The position numbers and the translations under genes were made by a program. Shown piece by piece: positions 28,218-38,048 of a stretch of 64,000 nt of DNA. The DNA lies in contig JBQKHY010000012.1 in NCBI GenBank assembly GCA_052118065.1, positions 1 to 64,000 of the forward strand. Reading direction: 5' to 3'. The notes beneath the pieces were generated by a model. That model was not told the origin of the DNA and searched no databases. It saw nothing but the letters and a program-made list of their open reading frames with translations. The stretch comes from Ruminococcoides sp052118065. GTDB taxonomy: Bacteria; Bacillota; Clostridia; Oscillospirales; Acutalibacteraceae. Every line of letters begins with the position of its first letter. The stretch's first letter is position 1.

Positions 28218-28276
28218 ATTCTAACAAATTATTTATGTATTATCTATTTCAGAATTGATTTTTAGTGGTTTTCATT

Positions 28277-31200
28277 TTAAAGATTCATTATGCTTTTTTT
28301 GTTAATTTGGGAATAAAGAAGTATCTTTTGTTTTTTATGATATATCTCATTGCTGACTATAACATCATTAGTTATTAAAACATCACGAACTGTCCAATTT
28401 GCCTTTGGAAGATTATATTGCATTATAACATCACTAATATGTTCCTCAACCCATTTTACTCGTCTTTTGTGCTTTGAAATATAACATAGCTTAGAATCGT
28501 TATCACAAAAAACACGTTGGTATTCCTGATACATTTCATAAGCATTTTTTGTGAAAGAGAAATCCTTCACTTCACCCACAATAATACAATGTTTTTTATG
28601 GTTTATTATCAGAATATCTATATCTCCTAAGGTGTTATTATCTTCTGAAGCTATCCATTTTCCGTTTATTTTCTTAACTTTTGAATCAACGGTAAAGGAA
28701 TCAATGGATAAGAGTTTTTGTTTCACGTCATCATTAAAGGCGTTTCCGCGTTTGTTTGCGATTTTTCCTAATAATGATTTCAGCTTTTTCTTTGTAGCTT
28801 TATATTTTCCGTCAAATATTAGGTCTACGGTAAACCAGAAAGAATGAGATAGTTGTCTGTTACCCCAAATCAATTCATCTTCATAAATGATTAACGGTCT
28901 GCGTGTAAAGGAAAGCCTACGATTAAATCGCCAAGGCCATATATCGTTCGGTGAAAATCCGTCAGGGGGTGTAAGATAATTATTTCGTTTACCCAATGAT
29001 AGATCACGAATAATCATTTTAATTATCTCACTTGACAGATCGGTTGTTTGCTCAATCGCATTAATGACTTCATCAAATTTGACAATCTTCACCTCGGTGT
29101 TTATTTTGTTTCCTTCATCTATCAGAGCATATACGAAATTGTATAATTGAGAAAACGAATAGCCGTATTCGTCTATAAAAGCTTCATCTAAATCCGGTAT
29201 ATAATCTGCGGAGTTTTTTAGAGAAAAAGTGTCAATACCGGGATTTGAGTGTGCAGACAAATGTGTGTTATAAGATTCCTGTTGATGATTTGTTACATTT
29301 TGTATTTCTGTTTTGTCAATACCGATTCTATTTGATTTTAGCATTTCGACTTTGCTGTCAATAATCTTATACTTAAACAAATCTCCATTGTATGCCCAAT
29401 CATTTATAAAAGAACATATTGTTAAAATATTTTCGTATTCTATCTCGTCAAAATTCTTTTTTTCATCAGGTTGAGTTGCGACTACATATTCGATTAAGAA
29501 TTTCAAAGATGTGGATACTCTGTTGTTTTCGCTGAATGATTTAAAAATCATTTCAGATTTTTCAGGATAACAAGCACTATCAAAAGAATATCGCTTTTGT
29601 GCTATCATAGCGTCATATATTACTTTTTCTAAATCTCTATAACATAATTTGCATAATATACGTCCATCAAGACAAGCAACTTTCTCTTTTAGCTTTTCAT
29701 AAAGGAAAGATACGATATCTTGACATAGTGAAGCTTTTTTATCGTTAGAAATAATGCCATAATGAAAACCTTTTTCAGTTAATGCAAATTGTCCGATTTC
29801 ATCTAACAATACATTTTCATATTCAATGGGTATTTTCCTTGCCTTTGAATATGTTGGTTTAAAATATGGGGTATCACTGATGTTTATTGAAAACAATTTC
29901 TTTTTCAGAGGATTTCCAAAGAATTGATCTATATCGGTTATGTTTAATTCTTCATTATAGCATGGCGACAAATGTGTTAGTATTTTGCATAGCAAGTCTT
30001 TTTCCTTTGAGTTATCATCTGCCGCTAAATTATGAAAGGCTTGTTGTGTCCATGAAATATTTAGAATTTCTTCGTTAAGTTGAAAAGACAAATCGTCTGC
30101 TATATTGCTATCGGTGTTTTCTCTTCCGCTAAAATATTCTTGTATTTCCTCGTTAATGGTGTTCATAATAACGATTGATTCATAACAAAAGGAAAGATTT
30201 TCAATAACAGGCTTAATCTCACTAAGCCAATAAGTAATTAAGTCGAGAACGCTATTTACCATATTAAGCATACCGATAGAATCAGGAAAACTCCCACATA
30301 CCCAAAAATCGACATTTGTGAACCTTACAACATACTCTACGCTTTTGGGACTTGGGTTATAATATATTTGCCTAACATCACTGGATAATACAATCTCTTT
30401 AAGATAACGACTTTGAGGAAAATCGAGCAACTGACGATTTTCTTTTTGTAATGCATTATTTAGATAATCAACACCTTCACCTAACCCAGGATAGAATGTA
30501 GTTTCATAAATACTGATATCATCATCGTAATAAAAGGAGTAATTGTTATGAGTAAATATAGCAATTGCATCAATGTCTCCAAAAAAAGCAGTAAACCCGT
30601 GTATTCTGCTTTTGCTGTCTATATATCTGGTGATAAAATTGGAATGCTCTCTCTCGTTTATAGATACACACTCTAATTCAAATGGAGACAACTGCATCGA
30701 CTTTTTGCTTTGGCTTTCGGTTAATCCAATTGATAAACCTCTACCAAAAGTATTGATGATATTTAGTGAGTAGAAGTCCTCGGGAGAACATTTATCAAAG
30801 CTTTTTTGTATATAATCCCATCGGCTTGAATTTGGTTGTGTGTTATTTGAAACAAAAGAAAACATCTCGTTGCAATTGTAATTTGAACCATCATCGCAGA
30901 AAAACCTCACAAATAAAAGTTTGCTGTTTGATAGACAGAAAACGGATTCTTTGTAGTTCTTATTATTGACTAATTCAACTCCTTCAGCCGTTTCATCTAT
31001 TTTATATATTTCTAAATTTCTGAGGTATTTACGGCATTTTTTCCAAATCTCATTATTATATTCGTTAATTACATCTTGGAACAAATCATATTCTTTTGCT
31101 TCTTTTAGAATATAGTATATTAAAAAGGTTGGAAGCATTGTTGGGTTTAAAATAATAGCTTCTTTTTCATTGATTTTTAGCAACGGTGAGTAAAAGAATA

Positions 31201-31897
31201 AAAAATTGTTTTCAGACTCATATTTTGAAAAATCAGAGTGATTATCACAATTGTAAAACAGTATGTCAGCATCATCTTGTAAGATTGTAGTGATAAACTC
31301 GATATTAACAATCAAGGAATCAGACAATTTTGTTAGCTTATCAGATGATGGAATATCAACATCGGTTCGTTCGTAATGATCAAGGGTTTCTATGCCATAT
31401 CCTAAACCGGTTACTATATCGTTAGTAATAGTTAGAATGGAGTGGGTCATACGATTGCATTTATCTAAAAATTCTTTATTGAACTCATTTTCGTGATTAA
31501 ATAGCACGTCGATTAAACTTTGAAGATTATAACCTATATTCGTATTTATCCCCGTTAAAATCCAATAGTCACCGTAAAACTGAACTCGTTGGATAAAAGG
31601 CATCTCAGCCGGATCAATGCTAAGCGCAAGCCCCGAATTCATATATTGATTAATCAAATTCCTAAATCTACTCATACTCATGAGATTTTCTGAGTTATAT
31701 GAGTCAAATCCATATGTGAGAATATCATTGATAATCTTATCAAGAACTAAGCTTTTGTTTTGATTATACGGTAATAAGTTTAGCGCAGAAACTCTGAGAA
31801 TAATATCGAATAAATTGAAATTGTTTAGGGAATTAAGGAATTTGTCATTAACATCGTTATCCTCCTGATTAGGGAAGATGGATTTCGCTCTCTTCAT
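28277..31897 (-). CDS. Large defence-type protein with C-terminal PD-(D/E)XK nuclease
   Basis: This is a 1206-residue protein of unknown family. The first 950 residues show no recognised motif; no Walker A or helicase motif was found by eye. Near residues 1080-1140 the sequence KRGNAFNDDV, LGDIDILIINH and CIIVGEVKDF fits a PD-(D/E)XK/NERD-like nuclease (Glu, Asp, then Glu-x-Lys). It is the last gene of the minus-strand run that starts with the small protein at 35802 and includes the GHKL ATPase and DUF6339, so it may be the cutting subunit. The ribosome site is AAGGAG. Confidence 0.7.
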   Translation of the reverse strand: MKRAKSIFPNQEDNDVNDKFLNSLNNFNLFDIILRVSALNLLPYNQNKSLVLDKIINDILTYGFDSYNSENLMSMSRFRNLINQYMNSGLALSIDPAEMPFIQRVQFYGDYWILTGINTNIGYNLQSLIDVLFNHENEFNKEFLDKCNRMTHSILTITNDIVTGLGYGIETLDHYERTDVDIPSSDKLTKLSDSLIVNIEFITTILQDDADILFYNCDNHSDFSKYESENNFLFFYSPLLKINEKEAIILNPTMLPTFLIYYILKEAKEYDLFQDVINEYNNEIWKKCRKYLRNLEIYKIDETAEGVELVNNKNYKESVFCLSNSKLLFVRFFCDDGSNYNCNEMFSFVSNNTQPNSSRWDYIQKSFDKCSPEDFYSLNIINTFGRGLSIGLTESQSKKSMQLSPFELECVSINEREHSNFITRYIDSKSRIHGFTAFFGDIDAIAIFTHNNYSFYYDDDISIYETTFYPGLGEGVDYLNNALQKENRQLLDFPQSRYLKEIVLSSDVRQIYYNPSPKSVEYVVRFTNVDFWVCGSFPDSIGMLNMVNSVLDLITYWLSEIKPVIENLSFCYESIVIMNTINEEIQEYFSGRENTDSNIADDLSFQLNEEILNISWTQQAFHNLAADDNSKEKDLLCKILTHLSPCYNEELNITDIDQFFGNPLKKKLFSINISDTPYFKPTYSKARKIPIEYENVLLDEIGQFALTEKGFHYGIISNDKKASLCQDIVSFLYEKLKEKVACLDGRILCKLCYRDLEKVIYDAMIAQKRYSFDSACYPEKSEMIFKSFSENNRVSTSLKFLIEYVVATQPDEKKNFDEIEYENILTICSFINDWAYNGDLFKYKIIDSKVEMLKSNRIGIDKTEIQNVTNHQQESYNTHLSAHSNPGIDTFSLKNSADYIPDLDEAFIDEYGYSFSQLYNFVYALIDEGNKINTEVKIVKFDEVINAIEQTTDLSSEIIKMIIRDLSLGKRNNYLTPPDGFSPNDIWPWRFNRRLSFTRRPLIIYEDELIWGNRQLSHSFWFTVDLIFDGKYKATKKKLKSLLGKIANKRGNAFNDDVKQKLLSIDSFTVDSKVKKINGKWIASEDNNTLGDIDILIINHKKHCIIVGEVKDFSFTKNAYEMYQEYQRVFCDNDSKLCYISKHKRRVKWVEEHISDVIMQYNLPKANWTVRDVLITNDVIVSNEIYHKKQKILLYSQINKKSIMNL

Positions 31898-31940
31898 TTT
31901 TATACTCCTTGTTTTAACATAGACTAATGATAAATAAAGA

Positions 31941-32688
31941 TCAAAGACCTTTCATATAATCATATGCGATTGATTCAATTTCGCTTGATTCGAGGGTGTC
32001 AATTATAGAAACAGCTCCATAGTGATTTAAGTATGAATCGCAACACTTTCGGAATAGCGTTGTACAGGAGTTGCCGCGTTCAGCTTGTAATCGCTTTAGC
32101 GCCAACAGTAAACCTTTAACAATATCTCTGTTCATACTAAATGATTGATCGAATAAATCCTTCTGGATTTGCTGAGCCGAAAACAGTGTTTCGGTTAGAT
32201 ACCAAGGATTTGTATCCTCTTTTTCTTCGTCATAAGTCAAATAACCGGACCACCACAATCTTGATATTGCGTTATAGTAAAGTAAAGATGCTCTTCCTTC
32301 TGTTGCGAAGAATCGTCTGTCTAAACGAACTGTTCCGTCGTCTTTTTTCCAGCGATCAAGGACGTATTGCTTAAAGGTAATATGGCACAACGCAGACCAT
32401 AACAAAGGATCGGATGCCTGTAACGGACTGAGTTTATCTTTGTACTCGTTATAAAGAATTTTTATATTTATCAAATCATTTCTGTTTTTTGTTTCCATAT
32501 CTTCTCCGCCTGTAACGAGTTGAATATTAGGAACGGTAACAGAAGATGTTTTATAAAAACTCATCCAACCCTTTTGAAGAAAAGTATTCGGTCAACCAAG
32601 GTTCGTCGGAATAATACTTGTCTTTATTGTTGTTTAAATCCGTTTTCAAATACTTGTACGCGTCTTTTGTAAAATAAATGAGATTCAT
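31941..32688 (-). pseudogene. DUF6339-like protein, split by a frameshift
   Basis: Two frames make one protein. A 45-codon N-terminal frame (32688-32551) starts with MNLIYFTKDAYKYLK and overlaps the upstream stop as ATGA. The main frame continues to 31941 with the SPLQASDPLLWSALCH region typical of DUF6339. They join at a T5 run (32555-32559); removing one T reads DEFYKTSS through the joint. DUF6339 proteins sit in loci with MutL-like ATPases and nucleases, but their role is unknown. The break may be real inactivation or a base-call error. Confidence 0.7.
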
Positions 32689-33623
32689 AGTGCTTCATCC
32701 TCTTGCTGAATAGTTGACCAGTCGATCATTTTCTGCATAAGTATATTTATTGAGTCTCCCACGACATCACCTAATAGTTTATTGGCAATCTCAAAATCCG
32801 ATTGGTTGCAGGTAGCCAATTCCTCTATACCCATTTTGTTTAAGGCGTTATATAAAGATTCAGCCCAAATTGTTCCCCGATAATGGCAATCGGGATCCTC
32901 TTCAAGTTCCTCTTCACGACGTAATCTTGCGACAGCTTCAGTGATTGCAGGAAAAACAAGTGCTCCTTGCAGGAAACGTGCCAAAACATTCTTTAGGTGT
33001 TTTTTAGTGCTTAGTTTTGCGTAGTTTTTATATTCGGAATCAGGAAGTGAAATCGTAATATAATCGGTTAGCGAAGGATCGGTTTCTTCAACTGATGCAA
33101 AATATACTTTAGGTTCCGTAATAGCTGAATTAGAATTAATAAAAACTACTCCGGCCATATTTTTTTCGAGGATTGTATTCAGTTTTATTGTTAGTCCGGG
33201 TTCATTAGCAATGATATCGCCTTTTCTCAGTTTAAAGCCCGGATATCCGCCAAAGTAATCTTGGTTAAATTCAGGTAGGCAGTAATTATTTATATTCTGT
33301 GTAGCCACTATCGAAGCGCTTATATCAATTGAGTCGGTAACATTCTTTTTGGGTAATGAAATAACAGTGATATCTTCATTATTCATCTCAAAGACTTTTC
33401 TGAATGATGTCCTGTAACAAACAACTCTGATAAATACTTTTGCCAGACCTTGTGATATTAATGACTGTATTCCCGATCCCGTTAATGAATATGAAAGCTC
33501 AATGTCTATTGAATTTCCGGTATCACTATGTGAACCTATAGAAAGATCGAATGCGCAATTTACAAAATCGTTTGTGAATTCATTAAGAACCGGATGAGGA
33601 TATTCAATTGCTCTGTTTTTCAT
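32685..33623 (-). CDS. Unknown 312-aa protein of the GHKL/DUF6339 module
   Basis: I do not recognise this 312-residue protein. It is rich in beta-type stretches in the first 190 residues (SIDIELSYSLTG, VFIRVVCYRTSF, IDISASIVA). The last 120 residues are helical, with a strongly acidic patch (RREEELEEDPD). No signal peptide, membrane helix or nucleotide-binding motif is visible. The start was set at the ATG seven bases after GGAGG, inside the end of the ATPase gene. Its stop overlaps the DUF6339 start. The tight coupling on both sides suggests a complex subunit. Confidence 0.7.
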   Translation of the reverse strand: MKNRAIEYPHPVLNEFTNDFVNCAFDLSIGSHSDTGNSIDIELSYSLTGSGIQSLISQGLAKVFIRVVCYRTSFRKVFEMNNEDITVISLPKKNVTDSIDISASIVATQNINNYCLPEFNQDYFGGYPGFKLRKGDIIANEPGLTIKLNTILEKNMAGVVFINSNSAITEPKVYFASVEETDPSLTDYITISLPDSEYKNYAKLSTKKHLKNVLARFLQGALVFPAITEAVARLRREEELEEDPDCHYRGTIWAESLYNALNKMGIEELATCNQSDFEIANKLLGDVVGDSINILMQKMIDWSTIQQEDEAL

Positions 33624-35567
33624 CTGAAACCTCCATTGTGAAAACAGGAACAACAGCCATTATTTCGTTGTTGCTAAATTCTACATACATAGTATTAATA
33701 CCTTTTTTCAAAGAAATCGGACCGATCTTTTCGCTGTTAATTTCAATACGAGGAGAACCTTCAAGCTTTAGATTTTTTACAACAAGTGAATCTTGTTTAT
33801 CATCATCACGTCCTGCAAAGTATTGAATAAATACTTTTTCGTAATCATCAGGCGAGTTAATAAAGCATCGATATTTGTTTCCGGCAAGATAGAATGTTCT
33901 ATGCTCAACTATCTTTGGAGATACAATTTTAACCTTGCCTTTACCCGTTGAAACGCCCGTGGATTTCCCACCCGGTGTAACTACGGGTATTTTGTTTTTT
34001 AATCTTTTTTTGCGCTTTTTCTTTCCCGTTTTTACACCTGTTTTTTGTGTTTTGGAACCCGTTGAACTTTCGGCAGATTCATATTGACTGTTATAAAACA
34101 CTCGACCGTCATATGATTTGATCTCTTTAATTTTTACATCCGTTTTTAATCCATCAGATCCTTCTGTTGCGCCGCTTGAATCGGTAGCATCGGGTAAATA
34201 GTTTCCTATGCCTGCGTCCATTTTGTCTGTAATGTCTGCACGATCGAAATCATCTAATACAGACTGTATTTCTTTTCCGATTTTTCGTATGTATCGACCT
34301 GCACGATTTTTTAATGTTAGATTATCGGTAATATTTTTAGCCCTCCATTCAGTGTGTTGAGGGGGTTCGGCACTGCGCAGGGTTTTACTTAATCTCATTT
34401 CTCCTACGTCATTAACAATTATGACAACGGAAAAATGCGGTAACACATCGTTTGTTGTTGTATTAATTAACATACCGGTAGATCTGAATCTTGACAAAGA
34501 TGCTGAGTATTTTTCATCATATTTTACATAGATACTTAAATCATCTTTTTCAGCGATTTTTGTTTTTATTAACTCTCCGTTTGCAATTGTTTCATAAGTT
34601 TGGCGAGTATATTTCAATTGGGGCTCATCACCAAATTCGATAAAAAGTAATCGTTCCAACCTTTCTGAATCAATTACATATTCAATTTTCGGGGACTTCA
34701 CGGTTACCGTAAGTTGGCCGTTTATAATCGCAAGAACAAAGTTTTTTATAATAGCAACTGCAGTAAGCCTTTCCCAGTCAGTATAATCACTTTTCTTAAA
34801 GCCGACAACAGCAACATCCGTTCCGATTTCAGTGCGGTTAAAAACACCCATTTGCGCAATAGGACAATCATCGGATGGTAAAATCGGTCTTCCTGTATAA
34901 TCGTCTATTAAATATAGGTATTTTCCAATAGGTTGAGTAGGACGCATAGTACCGTTGTATTCTCTTTGAGCCGTAACTAATCGAGTTACGCCTTCGAATG
35001 CTCTTCCGCCGTCTTTTGCTAATGTATTATAAAAGACTAAGTTTAAAGCAGAATAGGCGAAAGGCGCATTTTTTCCGATACCAAAGCTTCCTGCGCTATT
35101 GTCATTTTGCTTTATTGAAATACCTTCCGTATTAACCAGAAGGTTCCAAAATGACTGTTCGTGCGGTGATGCATTTACACCGTTCAATCCCACGGTGTTA
35201 TAATCACTCATTACAAGCATCGGAATCGTTTCACTATCTAGTGCTGTTTTTATGTTCGATAGAAACTCTGTAATAGAAGGCGTACATAGAGGGCTATTGT
35301 TCCAATATTCAATACTGCTGTCTACCGCTTCTTCATAGCTCTTAAACATCGGATAATCACTTTTTTTACATCAATTAGTTCGAATTTAACTTTCACAGGA
35401 TTATCCGAAGGGAGAGAGCTGTCTTTTGCATCAAGAGAGTTTTGACAGATTTCTCTTGCTAATCCATCCATAACGCCACTTCCCTTGAACATTGTAATAG
35501 CAGCAATATTGTTTCCGCTCTCATTTCCGGTGCCCAATAAAGGAAAGTCCCAGCAGATTTTTCCCAT
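33604..35567 (-). pseudogene. GHKL (MutL/MORC-like) ATPase, frameshifted
   Basis: Two frames make one protein of about 650 residues. The N-terminal frame (35567-35322) has the ATP-binding N-box LAREICQNSLDAKD. The second frame (from 35349) supplies MVMSDYNTVGLNG (DxGxG-like) and GSFGIGKNAPFAYS (the lid GxGK motif). The joint is an A7 run (35361-35367 on the plus strand as T7); one more A reads VKKSDYPMFKSYEE straight through. MutL-like GHKL ATPases of this sort occur with cytosine methylases in restriction-like loci and in Mza-type defence. The C-terminus has a basic Lys/Arg/Gly segment near residue 480. Confidence 0.75.
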
Positions 35568-35580
35568 AAAAAACAACTCC

Positions 35581-35802
35581 TTATTTTAGTGTGAATTTCT
35601 CATCTTTTGCATCCAAACCCAGAAAACGATTTTTAGTGATTTTCAGTTCTTTTTCAAGCGCTGAAAAGATTTGTTTTACGTCTTCCTCGGTGTATTCGTA
35701 ATTTGCTTTGCTGGAACAGTTTCCCAGCAGTCGCATCATCTCAAGAATTTTATTTGTTCTTGCTTCTGCTATACGTACAAATCTATCTCTTTTTGATTCC
35801 AT
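35581..35802 (-). CDS. Small first protein of the GHKL operon
   Basis: This 73-residue helical protein (RDRFVRIAEARTNKILEMMR..., then NYEYTEEDVKQIF) resembles small proteins often found as the first gene of restriction or defence operons in Firmicutes. Its function is unknown; a regulator or antitoxin-like role would fit. The start is the ATG after AAAGGAGGATTATAGTT, not the longer open frame. A consensus promoter lies 32 bases upstream. It is followed at 14 bases by the GHKL ATPase gene. Confidence 0.72.
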   Translation of the reverse strand: MESKRDRFVRIAEARTNKILEMMRLLGNCSSKANYEYTEEDVKQIFSALEKELKITKNRFLGLDAKDEKFTLK

Positions 35803-35833
35803 AACTATAATCCTCCTTTTATAACCTGACATT

Positions 35834-35862
35834 ATTATACATAATACAACATATATTGTCAA
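35834..35862 (-). promoter_or_regulatory. Consensus promoter of the GHKL operon
   Basis: Read on the minus strand: TTGACA (35862-35857), a 17-base spacer, then TATAAT (35839-35834). Both boxes are perfect. It drives the run from 35802 down to 28277. Confidence 0.88.
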
Positions 35863-35924
35863 TATATTTGCTAAATATTCTGAGAATATATTTCATATAT
35901 CAGAATAATAGTTAAAAATAATAA

Positions 35925-35960
35925 AATGCAGCAACCAAGATTACACTTGTTTGCTGCATT
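35925..35960 (-). terminator. Terminator of the methylase/HpaII/Vsr operon
   Basis: The stem AATGCAGCAA/TTGCTGCATT starts one base after the methylase stop and leads into a T-rich run on the minus strand. It separates the restriction operon from the GHKL operon. Confidence 0.8.
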
Positions 35961-35961
35961 A

Positions 35962-36897
35962 TTATTTTGATATATAATAAATATTCTTTGCGATACTATT
36001 TATAACAGGTACACAAACCGAATTGCCGATTTGTTTGTATGCGCTTTTCAGTGGTATATCGGCAATCTTAAAATTCTTTGGAAATCCCATTAACCCTAAA
36101 CATTCATTGGGTGTAATGGTGCGGATTCCATAGTTATCCTTTATTATGGGTACTCGGTCATACCAAGTGCCCATATTTGCTTTTAGGGTAAAGCAGATAC
36201 CGTCTTTGCCGGATTGTATCCCATAGTCCGAAAAACGATATATTTGATTATCGTCGGTGATTGCTTTAGTCATTTTGTTATATTTCGGACTGTTCTCGGG
36301 AAGATAGAAACTATCATCGGCCTTGACGGATTTATCAATAATATCAAAAACTCGTTTTTCCAACTTAATCCTTTCGGGGAAACGATAGGATTCACATTCT
36401 TCAATACTACGAAATGCAAGAAGATATGTTCTTGTTCGATGTTGAGGAATACCGTAATCACAAGCGTCGGCAACCAAATAACGCAGATAATACCCTCTCG
36501 ATACCAACTCATTATGAATCACGTTGAAAGTGCGTCCTTTGTCGTGTTCGACAAGATTTGCGACATTTTCAAGAAAAATGATTTGCGGCTTAACTGCATC
36601 GGTAATACGTATTATATCAAAGAACAAGTTGCCACGGTTATCACTAAAACCTTTTTGGTTTCCACATATCGAAAACGGCTGACAAGGAAATCCCGCAGTA
36701 ATAATATCAACCTTTGAGAGCAAAGAAACATCCAGCTTGCGAATATCGCACTCAAACAGTTTAGTATCGGGAAAGTTCAGTCTATATGTTTTACAGGCAT
36801 CTTTATCCAACTCATTAGCCCATACAATTTCAAAGCCTGCCTGATGAAATCCGAGATCAATTCCGCCGATTCCAGCGAATAAACTGCCGACTTTCAT
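35962..36897 (-). CDS. DNA cytosine-C5 methyltransferase (second)
   Basis: This 311-residue Dcm-family enzyme has motif I SLFAGIGGIDLGFHQAG, motif IV GFPCQPFS with the catalytic Cys, motif VI ENV, motif VIII QHRTRTYLLAF and the end motif QIGNSVCVPV. The short region between VIII and IX (about residues 190-245) is the recognition domain. It methylates cytosine in DNA to protect its own sites. Its ATG overlaps the stop of the HpaII-type gene (TAATG), so it is likely the partner methylase or one of two. Confidence 0.92.
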   Translation of the reverse strand: MKVGSLFAGIGGIDLGFHQAGFEIVWANELDKDACKTYRLNFPDTKLFECDIRKLDVSLLSKVDIITAGFPCQPFSICGNQKGFSDNRGNLFFDIIRITDAVKPQIIFLENVANLVEHDKGRTFNVIHNELVSRGYYLRYLVADACDYGIPQHRTRTYLLAFRSIEECESYRFPERIKLEKRVFDIIDKSVKADDSFYLPENSPKYNKMTKAITDDNQIYRFSDYGIQSGKDGICFTLKANMGTWYDRVPIIKDNYGIRTITPNECLGLMGFPKNFKIADIPLKSAYKQIGNSVCVPVINSIAKNIYYISK

Positions 36898-38048
36898 TAT
36901 CTGATTTTTGTGTTAAATCTTACGGAGACGTTAAGCGGCAAATAATAATCACCATCTATCTTTTCAATGCGACTCCAAACATATTTGTCGGCACTTACAT
37001 ACTCAAAGTGCGTATTGCGGTAGAGATAGTCACGGAAGGCTTCTCTGTCGTTGGAATGGTAGCAAAGAACATCACCATCATCCATAACGGAAATATATCC
37101 TCCGTTTACCTGTTCTTTTCCGTCCCACGGCTTTCCAGCGGTCATACCGGTAAATCCTGCCATAAGAAAGTCCTTTATGGCTTTTTCATAGTAGATGTGA
37201 GGATTCGGCACTTTTAGAGGATTAGCTTGAATCATTCTTTCAACCGTTTCCATTACTTCATAATCTTTCGGTGAATCTATCAGCCTATCCTTTACACACC
37301 AAGCCATAATCTTGCTCATAGATTCTCTGATCAAGAAAAAATTATCGTTGTAAATCGGATTCTTTGTTCTTGAGAATTCCATTGTAATATTGTTTTGAAG
37401 CAGAAACTCTTTACACTTTGACCAGCCACGACCGCCTTTATCGGTTATAGCGTTAAAATCTTTCATTTTAGCTTCATCACAGCCTGATAATTTGTAAAGG
37501 AATTGAGAAGACGATCCTGCATTAAACAAGGTTGGATTGTGACCGAATTTAGATTTAATAGAGAAGCCCATAACGGATACAATAGATGTCTGTCCGTCTC
37601 TAACCTCAATGAAAATATCGTTCTTTCCGCCAAATTGTTTTTTCAGTGCTTTTACCGCCGGTGCTTTGGGTTTGCTGACATAGATTACTTGTGCAAAATC
37701 ACAAACGCTGTCGGGAGCAGGAACAGAACTGCCCTTCGCATCTTTAATTCCCGTGAAAAGCAATCGTGCGTTTTCTTCAAACTCTTTTGTAGGAATCGTT
37801 TCCAATACATTATCAGATTTCTGTTCCTTTATGACCACAACAGAATTTGCTTCGTCAATTATGTATTCCAATACCTGCGTAGCTATTTCCTGCCTAATAA
37901 CTTTTAATACATCTAAGTAGCTTTGGTAGTTCTTTTGGAGTAGCTTGTTAGCGGTGTATAATCTTCCTTCTCCCAAGAGCTTCAGCATTACATAGAATTC
38001 AGCCCATTCGCCTTTATTCAGCTTTTTGCCTTTAATTGATTCTACCAT
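36897..38048 (-). CDS. HpaII-family type II restriction endonuclease
   Basis: This 383-residue protein resembles the HpaII restriction endonuclease family. It starts KLNKGEWAEFYVMLKLLGEG and carries SVMGFSIKSKFGHNPTLFNA near residue 160, where a D/E...SxKSK pattern fits the nuclease core. HpaII itself cuts CCGG; whether this one has the same site cannot be read from the sequence. It overlaps the methylase genes on both sides (about 17 bases and one base), the usual packing for a coupled restriction operon. Confidence 0.78.
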   Translation of the reverse strand: MVESIKGKKLNKGEWAEFYVMLKLLGEGRLYTANKLLQKNYQSYLDVLKVIRQEIATQVLEYIIDEANSVVVIKEQKSDNVLETIPTKEFEENARLLFTGIKDAKGSSVPAPDSVCDFAQVIYVSKPKAPAVKALKKQFGGKNDIFIEVRDGQTSIVSVMGFSIKSKFGHNPTLFNAGSSSQFLYKLSGCDEAKMKDFNAITDKGGRGWSKCKEFLLQNNITMEFSRTKNPIYNDNFFLIRESMSKIMAWCVKDRLIDSPKDYEVMETVERMIQANPLKVPNPHIYYEKAIKDFLMAGFTGMTAGKPWDGKEQVNGGYISVMDDGDVLCYHSNDREAFRDYLYRNTHFEYVSADKYVWSRIEKIDGDYYLPLNVSVRFNTKIR

